A stretch of DNA of 64,000 bases from Halothermothrix sp. (GTDB lineage: Bacteria; Bacillota; Halanaerobiia; DY22613), in assembly GCA_016841825.1 (NCBI GenBank), contig JAENYK010000005.1, positions 1 through 64,000 on the forward strand. Direction: 5' to 3'. Every line of letters begins with the position of its first letter. Position 1 is the first letter of the stretch. Both the position numbers and the translations under genes were made by a program. This document shows, in pieces, positions 34,138-43,290 of the stretch. The notes beneath the pieces are model-generated. The model was given only the letters and a program-made list of their open reading frames with translations. It did no database searches and had not been told where the DNA came from.

Positions 34138-35370
34138 TCGCTGACGATCAAACTCACCTTCAGAGTTAGCGACAACGATAGAACAGATAGCATCACCAGT
34201 TATATTAACAGCAGTCCTGGTCATATCCAGAATTCGGTCAACACCGATGATTAATGCAATACCTTCTACAGGCAGGCCTACTGATTGAAGTACCATTGAT
34301 AAGGTTATTAAACCTACGCCGGGGACACCGGCAGTACCTACAGATGCCAGAGTAGCAGTTAGAATAACCATCAAAAGTTGGGAAAAGGATAGATCAACAC
34401 CGAATACCTGAGCGATAAAAACGGTAGCAACACCCTGCATAATTGCGGTACCATCCATATTAATGGTAGCACCTAAAGGAAGGGTAAAACTGGAGATTTC
34501 ATTAGATACGCCTAATTCCTCTTCAGCGGTCTCCATAGTAACTGGCAGAGTAGCACTGGAACTGCTGGTACTAAAAGCAACAACCATGGTTGGAGCAAAT
34601 TTTTTGAAGAAGGTGATTGGGTTAGCTTTAGTTATGACACTTAAAGCGCCAGTATAAGTTAAGATGGTGTGGAGGAATAGGGCAAAAAGGACTGTTAACA
34701 TGTATTTGATCAATGGTAAAAGAACGTCAGCTCCCTGAGTAGCGATAACTTTGGCGATTAAGGCGAATACACCAAAAGGAGCTATTGTCATAATTAGACT
34801 AATCATTTTCATTAACACATCATTAGCAGTATGCAAAAAATCTAATAATGGTTGAGCTTTTTTCCCAACCGCTGCTAAAGAGATACCGAATAAGATTGAG
34901 AAGACGATTATCTGTAACATTTCACCAACAGCCATAGAATTTATTGGATTAGTTGGAACCATGTTAACAAAAATATCCATAATGAATGGAGCTTCAGCAG
35001 CCTGATATTCGACATCTGTTGGGATGGAAATACTACTGCCTGGGGAAATAATAAAGGCCAATAACAGACCGATGGTAATAGCTATAGCAGTAGTGGTTAA
35101 ATAAAAAGCAATAGTTTTACCACCAACACGCCCCAATTTTTTCGGGTCTCCGATACCTGCAGAACCACAGGTCAGGGAGATTAGAACCAGGGGAACGACT
35201 AACATACGGATGGCCCGGATAAAGATAGTGCCTACTGGACTGAGAATCCATTTTTCTATGACATTATAAAAATCAGTGGGCAGAAAGCTGTTGGCAAATA
35301 AACCAAAGACAACACCTGCTATAAGTCCAATGAAAATCTTCGTTGTCAACCTAACCTTCTTTTCTTTCAT
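34114..35370 (-). CDS. Dicarboxylate/amino acid:cation symporter, DAACS family (418 aa)
   Basis: Sodium- or proton-coupled glutamate/dicarboxylate symporter (GltP/DctA fold). About eight helices and two re-entrant hairpins are present. HP1 shows AFSTSSSSATLPVTMETAEE (the serine-rich motif), TM7 shows PLGATINMDGTAIMQG (NMDGT), HP2 shows ASVGTAGVPGVGLITLS, and TM8 shows GVDRILDMTRTAVNITGDA with the substrate-binding Asp/Arg/Thr/Asn. I start at the ATG at 35370 because AGGAGG lies 9 bases before it; the frame is open upstream to 35424. The C-terminal RFNNISEG and stop are encoded inside a type A repeat. It follows a sensor kinase/YcbB-type regulator pair, suggesting regulated uptake of glutamate, glutamine-derived acids or C4-dicarboxylates. 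Confidence 0.9.
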   Translation of the reverse strand: MKEKKVRLTTKIFIGLIAGVVFGLFANSFLPTDFYNVIEKWILSPVGTIFIRAIRMLVVPLVLISLTCGSAGIGDPKKLGRVGGKTIAFYLTTTAIAITIGLLLAFIISPGSSISIPTDVEYQAAEAPFIMDIFVNMVPTNPINSMAVGEMLQIIVFSILFGISLAAVGKKAQPLLDFLHTANDVLMKMISLIMTIAPFGVFALIAKVIATQGADVLLPLIKYMLTVLFALFLHTILTYTGALSVITKANPITFFKKFAPTMVVAFSTSSSSATLPVTMETAEEELGVSNEISSFTLPLGATINMDGTAIMQGVATVFIAQVFGVDLSFSQLLMVILTATLASVGTAGVPGVGLITLSMVLQSVGLPVEGIALIIGVDRILDMTRTAVNITGDAICSIVVANSEGEFDRQRFNNISEG

Positions 35371-35451
35371 TTCTACTCTCCTCCTCATATGTTTTGGATT
35401 TATATGTACATCTAAGCATACCATAGTCCTTACAATAAACTACAATAAACG

Positions 35452-35467
35452 ACATAAAAATACAAAA
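35452..35467 (-). promoter_or_regulatory. GlnL/YcbB-like operator (direct repeat) before the symporter gene
   Basis: On the minus strand TTTTGT-ATTT-TTATGT lies about 80 bp upstream of the symporter start. Bacillus subtilis GlnL binds TTTTGT-N4-TTTTGT; the first half is exact and the second has one mismatch. The cognate-type regulator gene is immediately upstream. A second direct repeat, TTTATTGTA-G-TTTATTGTA, lies just downstream. The assignment is inference from known GlnL sites. Confidence 0.5.
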
Positions 35468-35487
35468 CAATTTGAGAAAGAGCTTTA

Positions 35488-36360
35488 TTAGATCTCTTTT
35501 AGCTGAGAGATTATTCCATTAACAAATTTTCGAATCTGAATTCTCCCCGAATGTTTATTTTTATTTTGCAGATAATCCATCTCTTTTTTAATCTCCTTGA
35601 AATCGAATAGCATAGATGAATAGAGGACGAATTTATCATTAGAAAAATCTTCCAATCCCAGTATTACCAGATTGTGCATCGCCTTTTGAATAATTCGGCG
35701 GATACGCTGTTCAATTCCCTGAGGTGTAATCATTATTCCGATTTTTTTATATTCTTGATGTAAATCATCATAGAGATCAGCCAATTGAAGATGATTAGAT
35801 GCAGAGTCAGATTCAAGAAAATTCAAGATTAATTTGACCAGATCATCAGTTCCGGTATCTCCCCAGATTCCCAGATCAGTAAGGATGGCCTGAATCTGTT
35901 TTTGAGTGAAATTAGACTGTTTTTGCGGTAAAGTTTCTTTAGTGGTATCCAGGACACTGCTTATTAGATTCAAAGTTTGTCTCAACTGAATAGTTTGTTG
36001 GATATTTTTAATTACGGAAGTGACTTCGATTACATTGATTGGTTTGCTGATAAAGAATTCTATACCACTTTTGTAAGCCTGGGCGACCATTTCTGGAGAG
36101 TTAACCTGAGAGATCATCACGAATTTGGTCGTCAGATTAGCCTGGTTGACTTTGGAGACAATTGATGCTCCATCCATTTTAGGTAACAGATAATCGATTA
36201 GAACGATTTCAGGTTTGAGGACTAATATACTGTCTACAGCTGTTTCTCCATCTGCGGCAGTTCCACAGATCAGGCCTAAGTCATTATCCTCAATAATATT
36301 TGACAACATTCGGATAATGCTTTGATCATCATCAATTATGAAAAATTTGCATTTATTCAT
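35488..36360 (-). CDS. Response regulator with YcbB-type DNA-binding domain (GlnL-like, 290 aa)
   Basis: Transcription regulator of a two-component system. The receiver domain (residues 1-120) has the acidic pair DDD near 10-12, phosphoacceptor Asp in IVLIDYLLPKMDG (about residue 56), Ser/Thr in FVMISQ and Lys in FFISKP. The C-terminal half (about 155-290) matches the YcbB DNA-binding domain: FTQKQIQAILTDLGIWGDTGTDDL, YDDLHQEYKKIG, EQRIRRIIQKAMHNLVILGLEDF. It overlaps the sensor kinase gene by 8 nt. The B. subtilis homologue GlnL controls glutamine catabolism; here the presumed target is the downstream DAACS symporter, which carries a GlnL-like direct repeat. Confidence 0.85.
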   Translation of the reverse strand: MNKCKFFIIDDDQSIIRMLSNIIEDNDLGLICGTAADGETAVDSILVLKPEIVLIDYLLPKMDGASIVSKVNQANLTTKFVMISQVNSPEMVAQAYKSGIEFFISKPINVIEVTSVIKNIQQTIQLRQTLNLISSVLDTTKETLPQKQSNFTQKQIQAILTDLGIWGDTGTDDLVKLILNFLESDSASNHLQLADLYDDLHQEYKKIGIMITPQGIEQRIRRIIQKAMHNLVILGLEDFSNDKFVLYSSMLFDFKEIKKEMDYLQNKNKHSGRIQIRKFVNGIISQLKEI

Positions 36361-37651
36361 GTTGACCCTCCTTTGAGATAATTGCGGTTAGAGGTAAGCT
36401 AATTGTAAAGGTTGTACCAATATTAGGTGTAGATTTGATCTCCAGGTGACCTCTTAGTTCTTCAATAAGCAGTATAACATGGGTTAATCCAAGTCCGGTT
36501 GATTGATTTCCGGTAAAGGGATCAAATTTAGTGGAAAATCCCGGTTCAAATATTACGGGTAAATCTTTAGGATCTATTCCTCTACCTGAATCAATTACTT
36601 TCAAAATTAACTTATCTGAGTCAATCATAGATTTGATATAAATCTGGCCCAGGTCTGTAATGGCATCAATAGAGTTAATCACCAGATTATTGAGAATTGA
36701 GAATAGATAGTAATATTGTTTTATTTTTAAATCTTCCTTAATTTCTAAAGAAAAATGAATCTCTCTGGCGAAAGTTTCTGCCAGACGGTGGGAATTATCT
36801 ATAATCATTTTGCCTATTTCACTCAACATGAGTTCTGATCTATTTTTGGATATTGGGATTAACTTTTTGATTCCCGACAGAACTCGTAAATCATTTTTTT
36901 TAATTTCATGGATGTCTGTAGTCAGTGTGAGGAGTTGACTTTTAAGATCATTTAGTGCAGGATTCTTATCTGATTCAGCTATTTTGGTCAGTTGTTCATA
37001 TAGGAGATATCCTTTGGTCATGGCGTTTTCCGTATCTATCATATTCTTTTGCAGATAAAGAATTTCTGCCTTTAGGTTAGCAGTAAACAGCAGAAGTTGG
37101 CGATAGTGATTATACTGTTCCTCTTTTAAACTTATTAAGTTATTATAATAGATTAGGACATAACTAACCATTGATAGAAGACCACGAATACAGCCTACCA
37201 GCAGCAGAGTTTTCACTACTGGTAACATCAGATTGGAGCTAAAAGGAAAACTGGAGCGGATAATTAATTCTACAATGTTGGCTGCAGTATCAGTAATTGC
37301 CAGCAAGATAATCAGTTGAACAGGGTGTCTTTTCAGATCAAATTGCAGTAATACCTTAAGTAATAACCCGAAAGTTAAATAAAAACCGATAACCGGAATG
37401 TGTTTCAAAAAAATCTGCTCAACAGGATAATTACTGACTCCCAACTCAACAATAGTTCGAAATAAGATGATGAATACACCAGTTTCTACACAGACCAAAA
37501 AGATCTGTTCCTCCTGAAAAACCAGGATTAACAAGGTTAAAGTTACTACCCCCAGGGAGAAGCGAAAATCAGAATTGAAGGGCTGGAAGAATAATTGACC
37601 TGATAGAGTTGTTAAAATAATGATTAGTAACTTTTTATAAATATTCTTCAA
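36353..37651 (-). CDS. Membrane sensor histidine kinase, GlnK/YcbA-like (432 aa)
   Basis: Sensor kinase with six to seven N-terminal membrane helices (about residues 5-195), a short coiled-coil, and a C-terminal GHKL ATPase domain: NNLVINSIDAI (N box), VIDSGRGIDPKDLP (G1), GFSTKFD (F box) and STGLGLTHV (G2). The phosphoacceptor region is atypical, as in the GlnK/DcuS/CitA-like group, with no plain H-E/D-x-x-N/T/P box that I could assign. I prefer the TTG start at 37651 because AAGGTGG lies five bases before it; a GTG at 37660 abuts the same element and is less likely. TATAAT at 37682-37687 (minus) may be its -10. It forms an operon with the response regulator. Confidence 0.8.
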   Translation of the reverse strand: MKNIYKKLLIIILTTLSGQLFFQPFNSDFRFSLGVVTLTLLILVFQEEQIFLVCVETGVFIILFRTIVELGVSNYPVEQIFLKHIPVIGFYLTFGLLLKVLLQFDLKRHPVQLIILLAITDTAANIVELIIRSSFPFSSNLMLPVVKTLLLVGCIRGLLSMVSYVLIYYNNLISLKEEQYNHYRQLLLFTANLKAEILYLQKNMIDTENAMTKGYLLYEQLTKIAESDKNPALNDLKSQLLTLTTDIHEIKKNDLRVLSGIKKLIPISKNRSELMLSEIGKMIIDNSHRLAETFAREIHFSLEIKEDLKIKQYYYLFSILNNLVINSIDAITDLGQIYIKSMIDSDKLILKVIDSGRGIDPKDLPVIFEPGFSTKFDPFTGNQSTGLGLTHVILLIEELRGHLEIKSTPNIGTTFTISLPLTAIISKEGQHE

Positions 37652-38073
37652 TATATCCACCTTCTTGATAAAGATATTAATATTATACCACAGTTAGAGA
37701 TATTTAGAGAAGCTATTTATACTAAAGGAATTGTTACTTTTTAACTAGACAGATGAATACAAAATACTATTTGAGAGAAATTCAAAATAAATATATGGAA
37801 ACCAATTGACATCAATTCTAAAATTATGGTAATATTGTAATATAGGTACTTAATAATAATATAAAGAAAAAATATTGAGGATTTTCGGTTGCAACCAAGA
37901 GTAGTTTTTGTGAGAGTGAATTAAAGTTTAAGTGTTTTATGAAAGCTATCTATGGCCTGAGAACATAATAGGTGTAAATTAAAGATATTGATAAGTGGAT
38001 AGCTCTGGTGTTATGTAGGGGATGTTTATATTATGTGAGTACCTGTAATAAAATTTAAAGGAGCGAGATAGAC
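37652..38073. other. Divergent intergenic region, kinase and secreted protease
   Basis: About 420 bp between divergent genes. It contains a plus-strand promoter at 37806-37835 and a possible minus-strand -10 (TATAAT, 37682-37687). The 240-nt leader before 38074 has a small palindrome, GGTTGCAACC, but no riboswitch fold that I recognise and no ORF. Confidence 0.5.
37806..37835 (+). promoter_or_regulatory. Candidate promoter for the secreted C39-like protein
   Basis: TTGACA (37806-37811), an 18-bp spacer and TAATAT (37830-37835). The -35 is consensus and the -10 is weaker. It leaves a leader of about 230 nt before the gene at 38074. Confidence 0.55.
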
Positions 38074-39747
38074 ATGAAAAGATTATTTTGGATTTTACTG
38101 GTGATTATGTCTATTTTCTGGGGTTCTTTAGCTTTTGCTGCCAACCCGGAACTTAGTACGATTCCTGTTGATACCACAGATACTTATCTGTTGGTGACCA
38201 ATAACTTCAATCATGGTTTGGTTTTGGTTGATCAACGGAATGGCAAGACAGTGACTATCACTGAAGGGAGAAATGCTGGTTATTATGCGACTATTTCAGC
38301 AGATCAGCGATATGTTTGTTATAAGTCGTTCTTACCAGAAAATGAGCGATATTTACAAAAGTCAATGCTTTATGATATTAAAACTGGTGAGAATATCGCT
38401 TTGACAGAGTGGAACACGTTGGTTGGTACTCCTACTGTGGCACAAAATGGGACCATAGCTTATACAGTGGGTAACGAATTGTTGATTCTGGATGCGAATT
38501 TTAATCAAAAAGATTCTTTGAATTTAGGCTATCATGTTAACTTACTTGACTTTTCGTCTGATGGTCAAAAGTTAACCTTTAATGATGCCAATGGACAAAT
38601 TGTTGTTTTAAATTTAGCTGATAAAGGGATGAAGATTGTTGATAGTAAAAACAGTTTCTGGGGACCTAAATTTTCACCAAATAGTGATAAGATTATGTCT
38701 CCAACTGTTGATGGCTATACAGCTTTAGTGGACGTTCAAAGTGGCGAGATTAAAGCACTGGATAAAGGTCAGGCTTTGGGCTGGATTGATAATGATACCA
38801 TAGCTTATTTGGATAAAAAGATAAATGAGAAAGACGCTAAAGTCGAAAAATCCGATCTGATTATGCTAAATACCGTTGATCTAAGTAAAAAAGTAGTTAC
38901 AGTTAATAATGGTGATGCTACAGTCGCCCTGAAAGCCGGAGATATTGCTTTATCCCGTCAAGGACAATTAGAAATGGGACAGGTTCGTGATCAGAAGTTA
39001 AATACCTGGTCTAACAAGATTAAAGTCCCTGTACCTGCACAAGATATTTTTGCCGATGTTGTGCAAAACGAAGCAGTGGAAGTTCAAAGCAGCGATTTTT
39101 CTATTCAGGCAATTTACGATGGTGTATATTCCAGATATTTAACTGGAATGCAGTATATACATCAAGTGTATGATACACCTAACAATTTCAATGGTCACTG
39201 GGCTTGTGGAGCCAGTTCTGCACTAATGGCGATCCAATATTATGGAGTACTGTCATCTCATCCAATTACCGTCAGTGTTCCTTACAGCCATACCAGTAAT
39301 TATGGTTGGTATGTCAGCAGTGTATATACTTATGGTCGGACTTTCAATATCTATGGTGCAGACCCTAATGGAACTTTATTTGCCGGTGGTTATGGATATA
39401 TCATTCAAAATGACTGGGCAGACACTAAAGGTCATATGGCTGAATATATTCAATATCATGGTCGTGGTTCTAGTGTCGACTGGAGTCCATACTGGAGTGA
39501 GTTCCAGACCGAGATAAACAATAACCATCCGTTTGTAGTGTTAACTTCACTTACCAGTTCGGGGCATTATATTACTGCCAGAGGTTACTATTGGGATCAA
39601 CATAGTGGGGTGTTTAATGATCCATATGGCAATAAGAATAGTGGATATATGAACTATTCTGGTACTTTGGTTGGTTATGATTGGCCAGGTTACAATAATG
39701 GGTATAGTAACCTGAATACCGTTCACTGCTTTATTTATTGTAGATAG
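38074..39747 (+). CDS. Secreted beta-propeller / C39-like cysteine peptidase (557 aa)
   Basis: Exported two-domain protein. Residues 1-22 form a Sec signal peptide ending in a SLAFA-A cleavage site. Residues about 30-330 are repeated beta strands in TolB/WD40-like blades (ISADQRYVCYKS, FSSDGQKLTFND, FSPNSDKIMSP). The C-terminal domain (about 350-557) is a papain-like/C39-type peptidase: HWACGASSALMAIQYYG gives the nucleophile Cys378, SGHYITARGYY gives His498, and FNDPYGN gives Asp516. The fold suits cleavage or transfer at a peptide bond outside the cell, with the propeller as a docking platform. It has its own promoter and terminator, so it is monocistronic. The target is unknown. Confidence 0.8.
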   Translation: MKRLFWILLVIMSIFWGSLAFAANPELSTIPVDTTDTYLLVTNNFNHGLVLVDQRNGKTVTITEGRNAGYYATISADQRYVCYKSFLPENERYLQKSMLYDIKTGENIALTEWNTLVGTPTVAQNGTIAYTVGNELLILDANFNQKDSLNLGYHVNLLDFSSDGQKLTFNDANGQIVVLNLADKGMKIVDSKNSFWGPKFSPNSDKIMSPTVDGYTALVDVQSGEIKALDKGQALGWIDNDTIAYLDKKINEKDAKVEKSDLIMLNTVDLSKKVVTVNNGDATVALKAGDIALSRQGQLEMGQVRDQKLNTWSNKIKVPVPAQDIFADVVQNEAVEVQSSDFSIQAIYDGVYSRYLTGMQYIHQVYDTPNNFNGHWACGASSALMAIQYYGVLSSHPITVSVPYSHTSNYGWYVSSVYTYGRTFNIYGADPNGTLFAGGYGYIIQNDWADTKGHMAEYIQYHGRGSSVDWSPYWSEFQTEINNNHPFVVLTSLTSSGHYITARGYYWDQHSGVFNDPYGNKNSGYMNYSGTLVGYDWPGYNNGYSNLNTVHCFIYCR

Positions 39748-39760
39748 ATTATCGTAATTC

Positions 39761-39797
39761 AAAGGCTCTCTTATTCTAAGGAGAGCCTTTTCCTTTT
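39761..39797 (+). terminator. Intrinsic terminator of the C39-like gene
   Basis: AAAGGCTCTC (39761-39770) pairs with GAGAGCCTTT (39781-39790), followed by TCCTTTT. A perfect 10-bp stem placed 13 nt after the stop. Confidence 0.9.
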
Positions 39798-39890
39798 GCT
39801 AGAAGGGAGGTTTTAGAGTAGAATTGGCGAATATACATGGGGTGCAGTATATTTAACTGCTCAAAATAACTGGAGAGGCGTTGATCAGTA

Positions 39891-40541
39891 GTGAGATATA
39901 TCGATATGGAAAACTGGAATCGTAGAAAACACTTTGACCATTTTAGAAAAATGGATTATCCACATTTCAATCTCTGTGCTACCCTGGATATAACCGAATT
40001 TTTGAAGTATACCAGGGCAAGAGATATGTCTTTTTTCCTTACATTTCTCTATAGTACTGTTAAAGCTGCTAATAAGATCCCTGAATTTCGCTATCGAATT
40101 AGAGAAGATCAGGTGATAGAACATCAGGTAATTCATCCTTCCTTTACGGTAATGACTAAAGATAATGTGTTCGCATTTTGTCCAGTTGAATATAAAACTG
40201 ATTTTATAGAATTTTACCAGCATGCCGCTCAGGAAAAAATTCGGGCAGAACAGTCAGTCTGTCTGGAAGATGAACCTGGACGCGATGATGCTTTATATGT
40301 TACCAGCATGCCCTGGGTATCTTTCACTGGTGTAACCCATCCTATCCAGATGTCTCCTGTGGATTCTATACCACGAATTGCCTGGGGGAAATACTTTGTT
40401 GAGCACGATCACTATAAGATACCGCTTTCAATTCAAGTTCATCATGCAGTGGTCGATGGGTCTCATGTAGGAGCATTTTTTACATTAGTGCAGGAGATGA
40501 TGAATGATCCGCAGCAAAAAGTGATCGCTTCCGAAAAATAA
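39891..40541 (+). CDS. Chloramphenicol acetyltransferase-like protein (216 aa)
   Basis: CAT-fold acyl-CoA-dependent O-acetyltransferase. The N-terminal YIDMENWNRRKHFDHFRKM is the standard CAT start and fixes the GTG at 39891. The active-site motif is VHHAVVDGSHVGAFF with His-His at 184-185. SMPWVSFTGVTHPI and PRIAWGKYF match the trimer and substrate-pocket regions. The family acetylates chloramphenicol or other hydroxyl compounds. No evidence decides between true resistance and a house-keeping xenobiotic acetyltransferase. It lies between a terminator and a hydrogenase gene and has no obvious partner. Confidence 0.85.
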   Translation: MRYIDMENWNRRKHFDHFRKMDYPHFNLCATLDITEFLKYTRARDMSFFLTFLYSTVKAANKIPEFRYRIREDQVIEHQVIHPSFTVMTKDNVFAFCPVEYKTDFIEFYQHAAQEKIRAEQSVCLEDEPGRDDALYVTSMPWVSFTGVTHPIQMSPVDSIPRIAWGKYFVEHDHYKIPLSIQVHHAVVDGSHVGAFFTLVQEMMNDPQQKVIASEK

Positions 40542-40612
40542 TATTTTGCTGCAGAGACACAAATACTAAATTGAATTCTGATAATCATCGAATGTGAAAG
40601 CGAGTGATATGA

Positions 40613-42034
40613 ATGCAGCAGAGGTTTAAGGATTTTCAACAGAAACGGATGGAGATCTTTCGGGAACTAATTAAACGACAATGGGAAAAACCTTTAACAA
40701 ATGAAGATTTAGAGATAATAGCAGATGAGATAATTCGAAAATATGGTTATCAGGATGAAGATGCCGCTTTTGTCAAAGATCATATTCGGGTAGCAATGGG
40801 CCAGAACCCCAACCAACAACGATCTTTTACTGATGAAGCGGAAATTTTGCAGACAATTCCCCAGGTTACCAGACCAATTTTGACAAAGATTGAAGGAGCC
40901 TGTAAAGAATGTGGTGAAAATTATGAAGAGTGTGACTGTTATGATGTTTGTAAATACGAAGCCCAGATGTATAAAAGAAGTACTGGCCCGATGGTGATTG
41001 AAGATAAATGTCTGAGTTGTGGAAGGTGTACGATTACCTGTTCTTTTGGAGCACTGGCAGATAAGATCGAATTTCTTCCATTATTAAATCTATTGAATCA
41101 GGAAGGGGTGAAGGTATATGCCTCAGTTGCTCCTTCGATAGTTGGTCAATTTGGAGATAATATTTCCATGGGTCAGCTCAGAACAGCTTTTAAGCTGATG
41201 GGCTTTGAAGATATGGTGGAAACAGCCCTTTTTGCGGATATTCTGACTATTAAAGAGGCTTTTGAGTTCAACAAATTGGTTACTAATAAGGAAGATTTTT
41301 TTCTGACCAGTTGTTGTTGTCCAGTCTGGCTTAATCTAGTCTTTAAGAATTACCCCGATCTTACTAGTCATATGTCTCCATCTGTATCTCCAATGATAGC
41401 TTCAGGACGATTTTTGAAAAAGTTATACCCTGGAATCAAAGTGGTTTTTATCAGTCCATGCACTGCGAAAAAGGCTGAAGCTAAAGATCCTTTGTTAGAA
41501 GATGCCATAGATTTTGTCCTGACCTATAACGAATTAAAAGAGATTTTTACAGTTATTGGAGTTGATTTACAGGAACTGCCTGAAGATGATAAAGACCATG
41601 CTTCTTTTGCCGGAAGGGTGTATGCCAGAACAGGAGGTGTTAGTCTATCGGTTAAAACCGTTGTTAATCGGATTGCTCCCGACCGCTTGATTCATCTGCG
41701 AGCTAAGAAGGTACATGGAGTCAAACAGTGCAAAGCTATTCTGGATCAATTAAAACAAGGTGTACAGATTGGTTATAACTTTATTGAAGGTATGGGGTGT
41801 GAGGGAGGTTGTATTGGGGGTCCTAAGACTAATATTTCTGTAGATCAGGCTAGACAACTAGTTAATGCCTTTGGTGAAGATTCTTTAATCATGACTCCTA
41901 TGGATAATTTGAACATTTTAAAAATTATCTCAGAATTCGGCGTTAATCATTATAGGGAAATTGCCGACAACCGAGACATTACTTTACTTCTGGCTAGAGA
42001 TAGAAAACGGGCTGAGGAACTTCTGGAGAGATGA
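40613..42034 (+). CDS. [FeFe]-hydrogenase-like catalytic protein, group B-like (473 aa)
   Basis: Iron hydrogenase large-chain protein with an H-cluster domain. L1 is TSCCCPVW (Cys234-236), L2 is SPCTAKKAEA (Cys283), and L3 is EGMGCEGGCIGGPK (Cys396 and Cys400). Together these give the four Cys ligands of the [4Fe-4S] subcluster. Upstream lie a ferredoxin-type cluster motif CLSCGRCTITC and a Cys-rich stretch CKECGENYEECDCYDVC. The GMGC...GGP form of L3 and the triple Cys in L1 differ from standard group A enzymes and resemble group B proteins of Clostridia. Partner NuoE/F-like subunits and maturases (HydEFG) are absent from the window, so the electron partner is probably ferredoxin. The start is ATG 40613; an ATG at 40609 is out of frame. 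Confidence 0.85.
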   Translation: MQQRFKDFQQKRMEIFRELIKRQWEKPLTNEDLEIIADEIIRKYGYQDEDAAFVKDHIRVAMGQNPNQQRSFTDEAEILQTIPQVTRPILTKIEGACKECGENYEECDCYDVCKYEAQMYKRSTGPMVIEDKCLSCGRCTITCSFGALADKIEFLPLLNLLNQEGVKVYASVAPSIVGQFGDNISMGQLRTAFKLMGFEDMVETALFADILTIKEAFEFNKLVTNKEDFFLTSCCCPVWLNLVFKNYPDLTSHMSPSVSPMIASGRFLKKLYPGIKVVFISPCTAKKAEAKDPLLEDAIDFVLTYNELKEIFTVIGVDLQELPEDDKDHASFAGRVYARTGGVSLSVKTVVNRIAPDRLIHLRAKKVHGVKQCKAILDQLKQGVQIGYNFIEGMGCEGGCIGGPKTNISVDQARQLVNAFGEDSLIMTPMDNLNILKIISEFGVNHYREIADNRDITLLLARDRKRAEELLER

Positions 42035-42159
42035 TTTTACTGTCACAAATTGGATATAATGCAAAGAAAAATTTTTAAATAATTTAGATTTAGCAGGATA
42101 TTTGGATTAGACAATTAATTTTAAGTATTAAGTTAGTGAAAATCTAAGGAGGTATTGTA

Positions 42160-43083
42160 ATGCGTAAACTATCACGAAAAGATTTTGAAAAAGCTGAAGC
42201 TTTGATTATGCAAAAGGGAAGAGATTTAGAAAAGGCAGTTTTTAATTCTACTTTTAAAAAAGGTAGTAGTGATGCAGTAGTAGATGAGTTGAAAAAATAT
42301 CAAAATCCTGATGGTGGCTTTGGTCATGGTTTAGAATCTGATTTTATGTTACCTGAGTCATCTTCAACGGCATCAACCATCGCTTTTCAGTACCTGACAG
42401 AAATTGATGACCTGAACGCAGCTTCAAAGGTCATTCTGGATGGACTTAAATATTTTGAAGATACATTCAACAAAGAAAGAAATGGTTGGTTCGCAGTTCC
42501 GGGAGAAGTGAACGATTATCCTCATGCAGAATGGTGGAACTTTAATCTGGAGACACAGATGACAGTGATTGATTTTTCATGGGGTAATCCTTCAGCAGAG
42601 ATTATCGGTTATCTGTATAAATATCGTCAATACGTTAATACATTAGATGTTGATACTTTGGTCGATTATGCTTTTGCCAGATTACTTGAGAGGGAAGAAT
42701 TTAAATCTGAACACGAGATATACTGCTATCTAAGATTATTTAATCATCTGCCACAGAACAAACGGTCTGAGATTGAAAGTAAGTTAATGCAGGCGGTACG
42801 CCAACTGGTTGTTACAGATCCGGTTGAGTGGAAGAATTACACTCCCCAACCTGTCCGCTTCGCAAATCATCCTGACTGTGAGATGTTTGGAATAAACTCT
42901 GAGGAGATTGCAATTAACCTGGAGTATCTGATTGATCAAATAGAACGTGATCACGGTATTTTTCCCAGCTGGACATGGGGACAGTACGAAGAAGCCTGGC
43001 AGATAGCCAGAGATCATTGGACAGCAAAACTTACGTTAGATCATTTGAAGATATTAGCTAATTTTGATAGGTTAGAAGAATAA
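42160..43083 (+). CDS. Hypothetical alpha/alpha-toroid-like protein (307 aa)
   Basis: Not assigned to a named family. The sequence YQNPDGGFGHGLESDF (about residues 47-62) and the spacing of aromatic/Gly pairs resemble repeat units of prenyltransferase/squalene-cyclase-like alpha-alpha barrels. Other conspicuous stretches are WFAVPGEVNDYPHAEWWNF, QPVRFANHPDCEMFGI and SWTWGQYEEAWQIARDHW. No signal peptide, membrane helix or known catalytic DxDD/CaaX motif was found. AAGGAGG lies just before the ATG. Neighbours are a hydrogenase upstream and an HD-GYP gene downstream, both with separate leaders, so context does not help. Confidence 0.6.
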   Translation: MRKLSRKDFEKAEALIMQKGRDLEKAVFNSTFKKGSSDAVVDELKKYQNPDGGFGHGLESDFMLPESSSTASTIAFQYLTEIDDLNAASKVILDGLKYFEDTFNKERNGWFAVPGEVNDYPHAEWWNFNLETQMTVIDFSWGNPSAEIIGYLYKYRQYVNTLDVDTLVDYAFARLLEREEFKSEHEIYCYLRLFNHLPQNKRSEIESKLMQAVRQLVVTDPVEWKNYTPQPVRFANHPDCEMFGINSEEIAINLEYLIDQIERDHGIFPSWTWGQYEEAWQIARDHWTAKLTLDHLKILANFDRLEE

Positions 43084-43290
43084 CTTCAAAATTAAGGTCA
43101 TTAGGGATATTTTGAGAGTGATTACTTTAGTTCTTATTAATCATTTTGCTATGACCTTGTCACTATCTTCATTGAAAGGTATATTTATTTCATGTAAAAA
43201 CAGTTATAATTATTGAGGTAAATATATCATATGAAGTAAATTATCTCTACATAAGCAACAGATTTGCTGGATCAAGGGGGGAATTGGTCA

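Noticed and set aside
37652-37660. GTG start for the sensor kinase at 37660
   Set aside because: The Shine-Dalgarno AAGGTGG overlaps this GTG; the TTG at 37651 has correct spacing.
37836-38073. Riboswitch in the leader of the secreted protease gene
   Set aside because: The GGTTGCAACC palindrome is isolated, and no known riboswitch core could be matched by eye.
39885-40223. Minus-strand frame opposite the acetyltransferase gene
   Set aside because: Antisense shadow of a clear CAT-fold gene, without a start signal.
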